Both the position numbers and the translations under genes were made by a program. This document shows, piece by piece, positions 7,530-16,494 of a stretch of DNA of 64,000 nucleotides (the first letter of the stretch is position 1; each line of letters starts with the position of its first letter). The DNA is taken from contig NZ_CDDB01000010.1 of assembly GCF_000820105.1 (NCBI RefSeq), positions 124,001 through 188,000 of the forward strand, read 5' to 3'. A model generated the notes under the pieces. It was not told where the DNA came from. It saw nothing but the letters and a program-made list of their open reading frames with translations, and did no database searches. This stretch comes from Aeromonas schubertii. Its GTDB lineage: Bacteria > Pseudomonadota > Gammaproteobacteria > Enterobacterales > Aeromonadaceae.

Positions 7530-7852
7530 TCCTTATCCTCCGCATTAGTCACTTCGCATAATATATATTATGTTAAATTAACTATGTAAGTGAACCCTAT
7601 CACTGGTGCTATCACTTCGCCCACCGCCTTTGGAGGCCATTGGGCTGGTGCTCGCGACAGCACTTGTCTAGAGAGACAGCTCTCGGGCATCAGCAACTTG
7701 ATAGTGGCACGGCCTTGGCCAAAGGCGCCCTCTTGTCTGCCATCAACAAGGGTGCCATGCTGCCGGGGCTCGTTCATAGGTTCTTAGCGGCTCTCGCAAT
7801 ATGGACGTTCAAGTGGCTAGCGCCACTTAATTCACTCGCTTAAGGATTCATC
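7530..7852. other. 323-bp stretch without a recognisable gene
   Basis: Apart from the palindromes at its left end and a hairpin AAGTGGC-TAGC-GCCACTT at 7811-7828, I see no gene I can support. Open frames of 65-69 codons exist on both strands, but they lack clear ribosome sites and family resemblance. It may be degraded coding sequence or the promoter region for the secreted protein that follows. Confidence 0.5.
7557..7572. promoter_or_regulatory. Palindromic operator candidate of the antitoxin-like gene
   Basis: CATAATATATATTATG is a perfect 16-nt palindrome located 28 bases before the antitoxin start on the minus strand. A second, smaller palindrome GTTAATTTAAC abuts it upstream on that strand. 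Both contain -10-like elements. Autoregulating antitoxins commonly bind such sites in their own promoters; binding here is inferred. Confidence 0.5.
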
Positions 7853-8296
7853 ATGTTCAAACAGACTGCCTTACTACTCTCTCTCGCCCTGATGGGCATG
7901 ACTCCGGCTCACGCCATTAGCGCCAAGTATCGTCAACAACTGGAACAGTCCGGGTGTACCCAGGTCACTGAGGCCCAGGGCTGCGACATTCACAAGAGCA
8001 AGGCCGAAAACGCAGCCGCCGGATTTGGCTCCGTCGCCACTCCAGCCAGTCCCTATGCCGGTCACTGGATTGCCACGCAGCCCCAGACCGGTGCCACCGT
8101 GGCCCATATCCGTATCGATGCCAAGGATCAGGTATGGGTCAACAACAAGAAGCTGAAGGCCAAGAAATCTGATGGCGCCCTGATCGTCAAGGATGGCTAT
8201 ATCACCTACACCATTCAGGGGGATCGCCGGCTCAAGGGAGAGGATACCTGGTTTGACAGCGATGCCGGCACCAGAGGCATCATCACAGCCCAATAA
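7853..8296 (+). CDS. Small secreted protein of unknown function
   Basis: 147 residues. A classical signal peptide is visible (MFKQTALLLSLALMGMTPAHA, cleavage likely after A21), so the product goes to the periplasm or beyond. Two cysteines at about 35 and 44 (GCTQ...GCDIHKSK) could form a disulfide. The rest is lysine-rich and beta-like: a repeating pattern ...VWVNNKKLKAKKSDGALIVKDGYITYTIQGD. I do not recognise the family. AAGGA precedes the ATG, and a strong stem-loop follows the stop, so it is a single-gene unit. Confidence 0.75.
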   Translation: MFKQTALLLSLALMGMTPAHAISAKYRQQLEQSGCTQVTEAQGCDIHKSKAENAAAGFGSVATPASPYAGHWIATQPQTGATVAHIRIDAKDQVWVNNKKLKAKKSDGALIVKDGYITYTIQGDRRLKGEDTWFDSDAGTRGIITAQ

Positions 8297-8300
8297 GCCG

Positions 8301-8323
8301 AACGGGGAGCGCGCCTCCCCGTT
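8301..8323 (+). terminator. Terminator-like hairpin after the secreted protein gene
   Basis: AACGGGGAG-CGCGC-CTCCCCGTT is a 9-bp GC-rich stem starting 5 nt after the stop codon, followed by a short TTCTC run. Confidence 0.65.
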
Positions 8324-8479
8324 TCTCACTCCCCTCCCCTGATATTCCTCCCCGGGCGCCCGCTGCAAAGGTCTCTTCCGAGCGCACCATTTTGTGACTT
8401 CGGCCGGTAATGGCGGCCAATGCCCGATGTGATGTGTGTATAATGAGCCCATTATCTGCCCATCATCGGATCATAATAA

Positions 8480-10456
8480 GTGGCTGAATTATCACCAGAA
8501 GAGCTTAAGCCTGACTTTGGCAACACCGAGTTTCGCCCCCTGTCGGCGCAGGAGCCGCTCACCTTTGCGGATCTGCAACCACGCGCCATCTCCGGTATTC
8601 ATCGCCTGGCCAACTTCTCTGGCGACTCCCCTGTCATGCTGCTCAACGGCTTTCCCGGTGTGGACTATGAAGCGGTCTGCAACCAGCTGATCGAGGGCGT
8701 CACCGGCCAGGACTCGGATCTCTTCGATCTCTGCTTTACCGAGAACCTCAACAACCCCTTCAAGCCCATCTGGTTGCAGTTGCAACCGGGCACGGGTTAT
8801 GAGTTTTGCGAGATGGTGGCCGAGCTGCTCAAGCTGGCCAACCACCACCTGGATGCTGAGCGTCTGGTCACCCGCATCATGAGAAAGCAAAACGATGATC
8901 CCAAGATCGACGATTTTCTCTCGGACTTGACCGCTCATGTGGCCCTGGGGCTCGAATTCCAGCACCCGGTGCTTATCAACCTGCTGATCCACCATGAGCA
9001 GAAGCAGGCGCCCATCATCTATGGGCGCGATCTCAACTGGGACACCCTGTTTGGCTCCATCAACTACCAGACGGAGCAGGGCTCTGTCTATGCCAACCAC
9101 CACCTGCTCGAGCCTGGCCTGGTGCGCGAGGCCAATGGTGGCTACCTCATCCTTCCCCTCGATGAGCTGCTGGCCCAACCCCACCTCTGGTTCAAGCTCA
9201 AAAACGCCATGCAGAAGGGCGAGCTGGACTGGAACGCCTTCCAGGAAGGCAAGACCCTTACCCCCTTCTTCTCTCCCGAGCCCACCCCGGTCAAGCTCAA
9301 GCTGATCCTGGTGGGCGATCGCCTGGATGTGGCCGAGTTCCAGCAACTCGACAGGGACATGAGCGAGCGTATCTTCCTGCGTGCCGAGCTGGTCTCCGAA
9401 GTGAGCGTCGAGCTGCAGCTCGACGAGTTCACCCGCTATCTGGCCGGACTGATGCAGCAGTGGCATCTGCTGGACTTCACGCCGGATGCGGTGGCGGCCC
9501 TCTGCCGTCACGCCTCACGTCTGTGTGATCACCAGGAGTGGCTCTCTCTGGCCGATGTGCAGATCAGTGCCCTGATGCGTCTGGCAGATGGTGTAGCCCG
9601 GGATGCCGGCGCCGAGCAGATCTCCGGTGATCATATCCGCGAGGCTCTGGGCGAGCAGGATTTTCGCCTCAACTATCTGGTTGAACAGTCGGATCTGGGC
9701 GTCATCGATGGCCAGATCCTGCTGCAGACCGATGGTGAGGAGATCGGCCAGATCAATGGTCTCTCGGTTATCCAGGTGGCCGGCCACCCCTATGACTTTG
9801 GCGAGCCGGTCCGCCTGACCGCAACCGTTCACATGGGAGATGGCGATGTGGCAGACATCGAGCGCAAGGCAGAGCTGGCCGGTCACATCCACGCCAAGGC
9901 GATGATGATCATCCACGGCTACCTCTCCAACAAGTTTGGGGCCGAGAACCCCTCCCCCCTCTCCGCCAATCTGGTGTTCGAGCAGTCCTATCACGAGATT
10001 GACGGCGACAGCGCCTCTCTCACCGGTCTGTGTGCCCTGCTCTCGGCCCTCGCCCGCCAGCCCATCTTCCAGCACTTCGCCGTGACGGGCGCGGTCGATC
10101 AGTTCGGCAACGTGCAGCCGGTGGGCGGGGTGAACGAGAAGATTGAAGGCTTCTTCCGGGTCTGCCAGATCCACGGCCTCACCGGTAAACAGGGGATCAT
10201 ACTGCCCGCCACCAACAACCTGCAGCTCAACCTCTCGGACGAGGTGATCGAGGCGGTAGAGGCCGGCCAGTTTCATATCTACCCGGTCAGCCATGTGGAA
10301 GAGGCCATCGAGCTGCTCACCGGCTGTATCGCCGGCGAGCCGGACAAGGAGGAGACTCTGTTTGGTCGTATCCAGACCCGTCTGGACGAGCTCAACGGCA
10401 CCCTGCCCCGCCAGGGTTTGTTGCGCCGGCTGCTGGGGCGCCTGTTTAGCCTGTAA
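8480..10456 (+). CDS. Lon-family (LonH/YcbZ-like) protease with degenerate ATPase region
   Basis: 658 residues from a GTG start. The C-terminal Lon protease domain carries the Ser-Lys dyad S511 (DGDSASLTG) and K554 (GGVNEKIEGF), with the characteristic VTGAVDQFGNVQPVGG strand between. The N-terminal two thirds correspond to the AAA-like region of E. coli YcbZ, but no clear Walker A lysine is visible (the place reads MLLNGFPGVDYE), as is usual for this subfamily. It is therefore a putative cytoplasmic peptidase whose energy dependence is uncertain. It sits 77 nt upstream of fabA, the order seen in E. coli and relatives. Confidence 0.88.
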   Translation: MAELSPEELKPDFGNTEFRPLSAQEPLTFADLQPRAISGIHRLANFSGDSPVMLLNGFPGVDYEAVCNQLIEGVTGQDSDLFDLCFTENLNNPFKPIWLQLQPGTGYEFCEMVAELLKLANHHLDAERLVTRIMRKQNDDPKIDDFLSDLTAHVALGLEFQHPVLINLLIHHEQKQAPIIYGRDLNWDTLFGSINYQTEQGSVYANHHLLEPGLVREANGGYLILPLDELLAQPHLWFKLKNAMQKGELDWNAFQEGKTLTPFFSPEPTPVKLKLILVGDRLDVAEFQQLDRDMSERIFLRAELVSEVSVELQLDEFTRYLAGLMQQWHLLDFTPDAVAALCRHASRLCDHQEWLSLADVQISALMRLADGVARDAGAEQISGDHIREALGEQDFRLNYLVEQSDLGVIDGQILLQTDGEEIGQINGLSVIQVAGHPYDFGEPVRLTATVHMGDGDVADIERKAELAGHIHAKAMMIIHGYLSNKFGAENPSPLSANLVFEQSYHEIDGDSASLTGLCALLSALARQPIFQHFAVTGAVDQFGNVQPVGGVNEKIEGFFRVCQIHGLTGKQGIILPATNNLQLNLSDEVIEAVEAGQFHIYPVSHVEEAIELLTGCIAGEPDKEETLFGRIQTRLDELNGTLPRQGLLRRLLGRLFSL

Positions 10457-10533
10457 GAGAGATCGGAGTTGTTTAGCGAACAGGTGTACGCTAAATTGGC
10501 CGGGCATTGAACGTCAACGAGAAGGATTGACCC

Positions 10534-11088
10534 GTGATCGAAGAAATGACCGCTCCCCGCCTCTCCCTTTGTGAACAGGGCAAAGAGAGCTTTACCCGTG
10601 AAGAGCTGCTCGCTTGCAGCCGTGGCGAGCTCTTTGGTGAGGGGAACAGCCAGCTCCCCGCCCCCAATATGCTGATGATGGATCGCATCGTGACCATCAA
10701 CGACAAGGGTGGTGAGTACGCTAAGGGCGAGATCCTGGCCGAGCTGGATATCACGCCTGACCTCTGGTTCTTCGATTGCCACTTCCCCGGGGATCCCGTC
10801 ATGCCCGGCTGCCTGGGCCTGGACGCCATGTGGCAGCTGGTTGGCTTCTTCCTCGGCTGGAAGGGTGGCCCCGGCAAGGGTCGCGCTCTGGGGGTTGGCG
10901 AAGTGAAATTCACCGGTCAAATCCTGCCGACAGCCAAGAAGGTCACCTACAAGATCACCATGAAGCGGGTCATCAACCGCAAGCTGGTGATGGGGATCGC
11001 CGACGGTGTGGTCGAGGTAGACGGTCGACCCATCTACAGTGCGACCGATCTCAAGGTGGGCCTGTTCCAGGACACCAGCAGCTTCTAA
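10534..11088 (+). CDS. fabA: 3-hydroxydecanoyl-[ACP] dehydratase/isomerase
   Basis: 184 residues from GTG with GAAGG upstream. FabA dehydrates 3-hydroxyacyl-ACP and isomerises the C10 trans-2 product to cis-3, the branch point for unsaturated fatty acids. The active-site region is intact: [26 protein letters not shown], with the catalytic His in CHF and the Asp in GLDAMWQ. The C-terminus [13 protein letters not shown] is the standard FabA end. The N-terminus is about 12 residues longer than E. coli FabA ([18 protein letters not shown] before SFTREELL), and no alternative ATG or GTG start gives the shorter form. Confidence 0.96.
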   Translation: MIEEMTAPRLSLCEQGKESFTREELLACSRGELFGEGNSQLPAPNMLMMDRIVTINDKGGEYAKGEILAELDITPDLWFFDCHFPGDPVMPGCLGLDAMWQLVGFFLGWKGGPGKGRALGVGEVKFTGQILPTAKKVTYKITMKRVINRKLVMGIADGVVEVDGRPIYSATDLKVGLFQDTSSF

Positions 11089-11099
11089 GCAAAATGACC

Positions 11100-11120
11100 A
11101 AGGGGCCCAGCGGGCCCCTT
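11100..11120. terminator. Bidirectional terminator between fabA and rmf
   Basis: AAGGGGCCC-AGC-GGGCCCCTT is a perfect 9-bp stem between the convergent fabA and rmf genes. Confidence 0.75.
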
Positions 11121-11137
11121 GTCGTTGTATCCTGTCG

Positions 11138-11320
11138 TTACTTCATATTCATGAAGAGGCCTGAACCCCGTCCTTCCATGGCATCTCGCCAACCCCCGAG
11201 CCAATGACCACGGGCATCTAGGCACTGATAGGGACAAGCCTCCTTATGTTTGCCGGCAACGCCAGCCTGATAACCACGAGCGCGAGCCCTTTCCAGACGG
11301 TCCCGTTTCTGTCTCTTCAT
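11138..11320 (-). CDS. rmf: Ribosome modulation factor
   Basis: 60 residues. MKRQKRDRLERARARGYQAG and CPYQCLDARGHWLGGWRDAM match Rmf, the stationary-phase factor that converts 70S ribosomes into inactive 100S dimers. I chose the second of two adjacent ATGs (11320) because it matches the E. coli N-terminus; the first, at 11323, is equally possible. AAAGAGGG serves as the ribosome site. The tail GRGSGLFMNMK extends slightly past the E. coli protein. Its expression is probably shaped by the promoter and the 5' hairpin directly upstream. Confidence 0.93.
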   Translation of the reverse strand: MKRQKRDRLERARARGYQAGVAGKHKEACPYQCLDARGHWLGGWRDAMEGRGSGLFMNMK

Positions 11321-11344
11321 CATTCTTGACCCTCTTTGCGTGGA

Positions 11345-11411
11345 AAAAAAAGTCGACCAATTTTGCACCGGTCGACTTTCATCATTATCCCAATCGGGAG
11401 GGCGGGTCAAA
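11345..11411 (-). promoter_or_regulatory. rmf promoter candidate and 5'-terminal hairpin
   Basis: On the minus strand TTGACC (11410-11405) and GATAAT (11389-11384) form a -35/-10 pair with 15-17 nt spacing, depending on which -10 register is used. Immediately downstream is a 10-bp stem AAAGTCGACC / GGTCGACTTT (11379-11349) with an 11-nt loop and a run of T. Transcripts starting here would carry the hairpin at or near their 5' end, about 25-30 nt before the rmf start. The shape also resembles an intrinsic terminator for uup. The structure is seen; promoter and role are inferred. Confidence 0.5.
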
Positions 11412-11482
11412 CCCAATTTTTCATCATCTCGTCACTGTGTGACACAAGCGTATGAAGTGGGTGAACTTTCGATGACGGGTTA

Positions 11483-13387
11483 TCAGTCACCGTTTTTTAT
11501 ACCCTCCAACTCCTCCCAGCGCAGGAAGGCCTCCTCGAGACCGTTCTCGGCCGCCGCCAGGGCTTCCAGCCTGGGCTGGGTCTGCTCACTGGGCAAAGAG
11601 AAGAAACCGGGAGCATTGATCTCGGCCTGCAGGGTGGCGATCTCGGCCTCCAGCGTCTCGAGACGAGCAGGCAGGGCATCGAGCTCGAGCTGCAACTTGT
11701 AGGAGAGCTTCTTGCTCTTCCTGGCTTCGGGTGCAGGGGTTGGCGCCACGACGGGCACAGGCTCGCTCTTCTTCACCGGCTGACTCACCTGCTGACTGCG
11801 GGTGTGCATCATGTCGGCATAGCCACCCACGTAGTCGCTGATCCGCCCGTCTCCTTCGAAGAACCAGCAGCCGGTCACCGTGTTGTCGATGAAACGGCGA
11901 TCGTGGCTCACCAACAGCAGAGTGCCCGGGTAATCCGCCAGCAGCTCTTCGAGCAGTTCGAGGGTTTCGACGTCGAGATCGTTGGTCGGCTCGTCGAGGA
12001 TCAGCAGGTTGCTCGGCTTTAAGAACAACTTGGCCAGCAGCAGGCGGTTCTTCTCGCCCCCCGACAGAGCCCGCACCGGGGTACGCGCCCGCTTGGGTTC
12101 GAACAGGAAGTCTTGCAGGTAACCGAGGATGTGACGGGTACGTCCACCGACGGTCACCTCCTGCTTGCCTTCCCCCACGTTCTCCATCACGGTCTGCTCG
12201 GGGTTGAGCTGCTCACGATACTGATCGAAGTAAGCCACCTCGAGGTTGGTGCCCTGACGAAGCTGTCCAGCGTTGGGCTCGAGATCCCCGAGCAGCAGCT
12301 TGATGAGGGTCGACTTGCCACAGCCGTTGGGACCGACCAGGGCAATCTTGTCACCGCGCTGCACCAACAGCTCCAGACGGGTGAAGAGGGTCTTGTCATC
12401 AAACGAGAGACTCACTCCCTGAGCCTCGAACACCAGCTTGCCGGAGCGACCCGCATCCTCCATCTGGAGTCTGGCCTTGCCTTGCAGCTCACGGCGCTCG
12501 CGACGCTCCATGCGCATCGCCTTGAGGGCGCGCACTCGCCCCTCGTTGCGGGTACGGCGGGCCTTGATCCCCTGGCGTACCCACACCTCTTCCTGGGCCA
12601 GCTTGCGATCGAACTCGGCGTTTTGCAGCTCCTCGACCCGCAGTGCCTCCTCCTTGCCGATGAGGTACTGATCGTAATCCCCGGGCCAGGAGGTGATCTT
12701 GCCGCGATCGAGATCGATGATGCGGGTCGACAGGCGGTGGATAAACTCCCGATCGTGGGAGATAAAGACGATGGCGCCGCGAAAATCTTTCAGGAAGTTC
12801 TCGAGCCACTGAATGGCGTCGATATCCAGGTGGTTGGTCGGCTCGTCGAGCAGCAGGATGTCCGGATCACTGGCCAGGGCACGGGCCAGAGCCACCTTGC
12901 GCAGCCACCCGCCGGAGAGGCTGGAGAGCCTGGCCTCCGGATCGAGACCGAGCAGTTGCAGCACCTGATTGATGCGGGTCTCGAACTGCCAGCCCTGGCA
13001 GTGATCGAGCTGCTCTTGCAGGCGGCTCATGGTGCGGATGTGCTGATCGCTCGGATCCTTGGCCACCAGGAGCGAGGCCTGATGGTAGTCCTTGAGCAGC
13101 TCCCCCACCAGAGAGAGGCCCTCGGCGGCGTAGTCGAACACACTGTGCTCACTCGAGGCCGGCGGATCCTGCTCGAGACGGGCGATTTTCAAATCCTGCT
13201 GGATGATGAGACGACCGTCGTCCAGGTTCATCTCGCCAGCCAGGATCTTCATCAGGGTGGACTTGCCTGCCCCGTTACGCCCGACCAGACAGAGGCGCTC
13301 GCCACGCTCGATCTGCAGATCGGCCTGATCGAGCAAGGGGGCATCACTAAACGAAAGGCAGGCGCCGTGCAGGGTCAACAGAGCCAT
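11483..13387 (-). CDS. uup: ABC-F ATPase Uup
   Basis: 634 residues with two ABC domains and no membrane segments. Domain 1 has Walker A GRNGAGKST (about 37), signature LSGGWLRKVALARAL and Walker B DILLLDEPTNHLD. Domain 2 has GPNGCGKST (about 354), LSGGEKNRLLLAKL and LLILDEPTNDLD. A coiled-coil C-terminal domain rich in E, A and L (about 560-630) fits Uup, which binds DNA or ribosomes and affects transposon precise excision in E. coli. AAGGA precedes the ATG. It lies 9 nt after the glutaredoxin-like gene in the rlmKL-grx-uup operon. Confidence 0.93.
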   Translation of the reverse strand: MALLTLHGACLSFSDAPLLDQADLQIERGERLCLVGRNGAGKSTLMKILAGEMNLDDGRLIIQQDLKIARLEQDPPASSEHSVFDYAAEGLSLVGELLKDYHQASLLVAKDPSDQHIRTMSRLQEQLDHCQGWQFETRINQVLQLLGLDPEARLSSLSGGWLRKVALARALASDPDILLLDEPTNHLDIDAIQWLENFLKDFRGAIVFISHDREFIHRLSTRIIDLDRGKITSWPGDYDQYLIGKEEALRVEELQNAEFDRKLAQEEVWVRQGIKARRTRNEGRVRALKAMRMERRERRELQGKARLQMEDAGRSGKLVFEAQGVSLSFDDKTLFTRLELLVQRGDKIALVGPNGCGKSTLIKLLLGDLEPNAGQLRQGTNLEVAYFDQYREQLNPEQTVMENVGEGKQEVTVGGRTRHILGYLQDFLFEPKRARTPVRALSGGEKNRLLLAKLFLKPSNLLILDEPTNDLDVETLELLEELLADYPGTLLLVSHDRRFIDNTVTGCWFFEGDGRISDYVGGYADMMHTRSQQVSQPVKKSEPVPVVAPTPAPEARKSKKLSYKLQLELDALPARLETLEAEIATLQAEINAPGFFSLPSEQTQPRLEALAAAENGLEEAFLRWEELEGIKNGD

Positions 13388-13396
13388 CGTGATTCC

Positions 13397-13627
13397 TTAA
13401 GGGTGTATAGCGGTGAAGCGGCGCAGTGCCGCCAGATCGAACGGCCAGCCGAGCTCGCGCCCGGCCTCGTCACGCAGCACCGGGATGCGCACCCGGTAGG
13501 CGTCAAGCCAGGCCGGGTCGTCGAGAATGTCGCAGCGCCGGGTGATGCTGGCGAGCCCTGCCGTCTCCAGCAGGGCCCAGGCCTCCTCACAGAGGTGACA
13601 GCCGTCGGTATGAAACAGGGTCAGCAT
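13397..13627 (-). CDS. Glutaredoxin family protein
   Basis: 76 residues. A CHLC redox motif lies at positions 10-13 (FHTDGCHLCEEAWALL), and the cis-proline loop RIPVLRD lies near 47-51, so this is a minimal thioredoxin-fold protein of the glutaredoxin-like DUF836 type. Its ATG shares one base with the rlmKL stop codon (TGATG), so translation is coupled. The same small gene between rlmL and uup is common in gammaproteobacteria. The substrate is unknown. Confidence 0.85.
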   Translation of the reverse strand: MLTLFHTDGCHLCEEAWALLETAGLASITRRCDILDDPAWLDAYRVRIPVLRDEAGRELGWPFDLAALRRFTAIHP

Positions 13628-15738
13628 CAGTCCTTCACATGATGAATGAGCCAGCAGTTGTGGATCTGCGGGTTGCGCTCGAAGTCTTTGGGCAGGGTCT
13701 GCTTGCTGATGTTTTGCACCTCAAGGCCCAGATCGGCCACGCCCTCCATGTCCATCTTGAAGTGGCGCTTGTTGTTGGAGAAGACCAGGGTCCCTTCCGG
13801 TGCCAGCAGGCGCTTGAGATGGCCGAGCAGGATCAGGTGATCGCGCTGCACATCGAAGGTCGACTCCATCCGCTTGGAGTTGGAGAAGGTAGGCGGGTCG
13901 ATGAAGATGAGATCGTACTGCCCCTGCGCCTCGCTCAGCCATTGCAGGCAATCTTCCTGCACAAACTGGTGCTGGCGACCGCTCAGACCGTTCAGGCGCA
14001 TGTTGTCCTGTGCCCAGTTGAGGTAGGTGCGCGACATGTCCACCGTGGTGGTCTCGCGGGCACCGCCCAGCGCAGCATGCACGGTGGCGCTGCCGGTGTA
14101 GGCAAACAGGTTGAGGAAACGGGCTCCCTTGGCCATCTCGCCGAGCTTGCGGCGGGTGGTGCGGTGATCGAGGAAGAGCCCCGTATCGAGGTAGTCGTGC
14201 AGGTTGACCCAGAGCCTGGCACCGTATTCGTTCACCTCGAAGCGCTGCTTCTCTTCGGCCAGCTTCTGGTACTGCTGTTTGCCTTCCTGGCGCTCGCGCA
14301 CCTTGAGCACCACCTTCTCCCCGTCCACACCGGTGACGGCGATAGCGGCCTGGACCATGTCGAGCAGGCGCTGGCGGGTCTTCTGGGCCGGGATGTCCTT
14401 GGGCGCGGCATACTCCTGCACGACCAGCCAGTCGCGGTAGCGATCGATGGCAGCGTTATATTCGGGCAAGTCCGCGTCATAGAGGCGGTAGCACTCAATC
14501 CCCTCTTTCTGGGCCCACTTCTCGAGCCCCTTGAGGTTCTTTTTCAGGCGATTGGCGAAGTCTTCCGCCACCTGCTTGTTCGAGGCAACCGAGTCGAGGG
14601 CGATCTGGTAGTTGCGCAGCTGGCACTCGATGCCGCCGTTAAAGAGGCGGTACTGCTTGTCGGCGCGCAGACGCAGGCAGCTCAGCAGCTCCGGCGAGGC
14701 CGAAAGGATGGAGACCTTCCACCCCTGGAACTCGCGGCGCAGGGCATCGCCGAGGGCCTGGTGCACCTCGATGAGGGCCGGGAACTCCCCCAAACGCTCG
14801 CCGTAGGGCGGGTTACAGATGAGCATGCCCACCTCTTCGGTCCCCTTGAGGGGGTTGGAGAGGTTGACCGCATCGCCAGCGGCGAACTGGATGAGGTGCC
14901 CCACCCCGGCCGCCTTGGCATTGGCACGGGCCTTGGCCAGTACCCGCTCGTCGCTGTCGCGGCCAAAGATCTTGCCACCGACGCGACCGAGGCCGCGTTT
15001 GGCGCGCACCTGGGCCTCCATCATCAGGCTCTGCCACAGTTCGGGATCGTGGCCGAGCCACTTCTCGAAGCCCCAGCGCGGGCGGTTGAGACCCGGCGCC
15101 ACGTCGGCGGCCATGAAGGCAGCCTCGATGAGCAGGGTGCCCGAGCCGCACATGGGATCGAGCAGCGCCTCACCGGCCCAGCCACTGCGCAGCAACATGG
15201 CGGCGGCCAGGTTCTCTTTGAGCGGCGCCTCGCCGGTGCCCTGGCGGTAGGCACGCTGGTGCAGTGCCGAGCCCGACAGATCCAGGGTGATGTTCACCTT
15301 GCCCTTGCCGAGGTGACCGAGGATGCGGATATCCGGCTGCTTCTTGTCCACGTCGGGACGGGCGCTGCTGCGCTTTTGGAAGCGGTCAACGATGGCATCC
15401 TTGACCTTGAGCGCGCCGTACTGGGTGTTGCGAATGGAAGCGCTGGTACCGGTGAAGTCCACCGCGATGGACGAGGTGGCCGGAAAGTGTTGCTCCCAGG
15501 GCAGGGTATGAACACCCAGATAGAGGTCGAGATCATCCTTGACCGGGAATTCGGCCAGCACCAGCACGATGCGGGAGGCGAGACGGCTCCAGAGACAGGC
15601 CTTGTAGGCCTGCTCGAGCTCGCCCTTGAAGTGGACGCCGGCAACGGTCTCACGCACGTCACTCGCGCCAAGACCGGTCAGCTCTTCGGCCAGCAGGCCT
15701 TCCAGCCCCTTGGGGCAGGTTGCAAAAAATTGTTTCAT
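13627..15738 (-). CDS. rlmL: Bifunctional 23S rRNA methyltransferase RlmKL (m2G2445 / m7G2069)
   Basis: 703 residues from the ATG at 15738; this start aligns with E. coli RlmKL (702 aa), while a GTG three codons earlier is possible. The order is THUMP domain (about 45-155), RlmL methyltransferase with [16 protein letters not shown] and the catalytic [11 protein letters not shown], then the RlmK half with [20 protein letters not shown] and [12 protein letters not shown]. RlmL makes m2G2445 and RlmK makes m7G2069 in 23S rRNA. It heads the rlmKL-grx-uup operon, with zapC upstream. Confidence 0.95.
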   Translation of the reverse strand: MKQFFATCPKGLEGLLAEELTGLGASDVRETVAGVHFKGELEQAYKACLWSRLASRIVLVLAEFPVKDDLDLYLGVHTLPWEQHFPATSSIAVDFTGTSASIRNTQYGALKVKDAIVDRFQKRSSARPDVDKKQPDIRILGHLGKGKVNITLDLSGSALHQRAYRQGTGEAPLKENLAAAMLLRSGWAGEALLDPMCGSGTLLIEAAFMAADVAPGLNRPRWGFEKWLGHDPELWQSLMMEAQVRAKRGLGRVGGKIFGRDSDERVLAKARANAKAAGVGHLIQFAAGDAVNLSNPLKGTEEVGMLICNPPYGERLGEFPALIEVHQALGDALRREFQGWKVSILSASPELLSCLRLRADKQYRLFNGGIECQLRNYQIALDSVASNKQVAEDFANRLKKNLKGLEKWAQKEGIECYRLYDADLPEYNAAIDRYRDWLVVQEYAAPKDIPAQKTRQRLLDMVQAAIAVTGVDGEKVVLKVRERQEGKQQYQKLAEEKQRFEVNEYGARLWVNLHDYLDTGLFLDHRTTRRKLGEMAKGARFLNLFAYTGSATVHAALGGARETTTVDMSRTYLNWAQDNMRLNGLSGRQHQFVQEDCLQWLSEAQGQYDLIFIDPPTFSNSKRMESTFDVQRDHLILLGHLKRLLAPEGTLVFSNNKRHFKMDMEGVADLGLEVQNISKQTLPKDFERNPQIHNCWLIHHVKD

Positions 15739-15875
15739 CACGCTCACGGGGATGCCATAAAAAGGGCAGCATTATACCCTATTGCCTCCTCGCCACACAG
15801 ACTCTGAGTGTGACCGGGGACAATAAGGGTGGCTTTAAGAGGGCCGCAACGAGGCGGCCGGAGGAAAAACAGGGC

Positions 15876-16409
15876 TCAACCAGCCTGACGATAGTCTTGC
15901 TGTGGTCGCTGACGCAGACTCATTCGATTATTCATCACCTTGATGACCCCAAAGCGGGGCAGCGACTTGCTGGTCGTCAGTACCAGATCATCGCTCAGGC
16001 AGAGGCAGACACTCGCCTGCTCACCAGCCTCGATGACGAGGAATTCACCACGGCCATGGGGGGTCACCATCTCAACCAGCAGCCCCGCCTCGACCATGAC
16101 TCCCTCCTGCTCTGCGAAGAACCAACTCTGGGGCATCAGGGGCTTGTAAAAACGGGTTACCGCAATGGCATTGAGAACCAGCTGAACCTGATGGGGCACC
16201 GACCAGGCAAGATCCTGGGTACGTTCCATCAACTGGTAGTAGAGGGCCGCATCATCGACACAAAAGGGGGCATGAGTAAACGCAGCAGGCACCAGTTGCT
16301 TGCCACAATATTCGGTGGCGAACAGCATCTGCTCGGATAAATCGAGCATCAGACGATCAGCCTGATGGTCATAACGCCAGTGCCAGTGATCGTTGGGTGC
16401 AATGATCAT
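15876..16409 (-). CDS. zapC: Cell division protein ZapC
   Basis: 177 residues. The N-terminus (MIIAPNDHWHWRYDHQADRLMLDLSEQMLFATEYCGKQLVP) and the internal HAPFCVDDAALYY and ALNAIAVTRFYKPLMPQSWFF-like patterns fit ZapC, a cytoplasmic FtsZ-associated protein that promotes protofilament bundling. It lies between pyrD and rlmKL, as in other gammaproteobacteria. AAGGGG lies just before the ATG, inside a 12-nt repeat shared with the pyrD stop region. Likely co-transcribed with pyrD. Confidence 0.88.
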   Translation of the reverse strand: MIIAPNDHWHWRYDHQADRLMLDLSEQMLFATEYCGKQLVPAAFTHAPFCVDDAALYYQLMERTQDLAWSVPHQVQLVLNAIAVTRFYKPLMPQSWFFAEQEGVMVEAGLLVEMVTPHGRGEFLVIEAGEQASVCLCLSDDLVLTTSKSLPRFGVIKVMNNRMSLRQRPQQDYRQAG

Positions 16410-16494
16410 GGGCGCCCCTTAAACTTGAAAATTGACTCAAATACCATTTTATGCAGAGAGTCAGGTCAATTTCAATTAGCGGGGCGCCCCTTAG
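16408..16494. repeat. Short direct repeat in the pyrD-zapC spacer
   Basis: GGGCGCCCCTTA occurs at 16411 (±2) and again at about 16484, the two copies bracketing the 85-bp spacer. The zapC-proximal copy contains the zapC ribosome site and the distal copy lies just past the pyrD stop. It may be a small tandem duplication of the translation signal. Confidence 0.45.

Noticed and set aside
7568-7843. Toxin gene partner upstream of the antitoxin
   Set aside because: The 65-69 codon frames here on both strands have no ribosome site and no resemblance to RelE/HigB, MazF or other toxins.
12113-13642. Open frame of 509 codons opposite uup
   Set aside because: Antisense shadow of uup; no ribosome site and no domain.
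13639-15807. Open frame of 722 codons opposite rlmKL
   Set aside because: Antisense shadow of a clear RlmKL gene with the same codon-bias cause.
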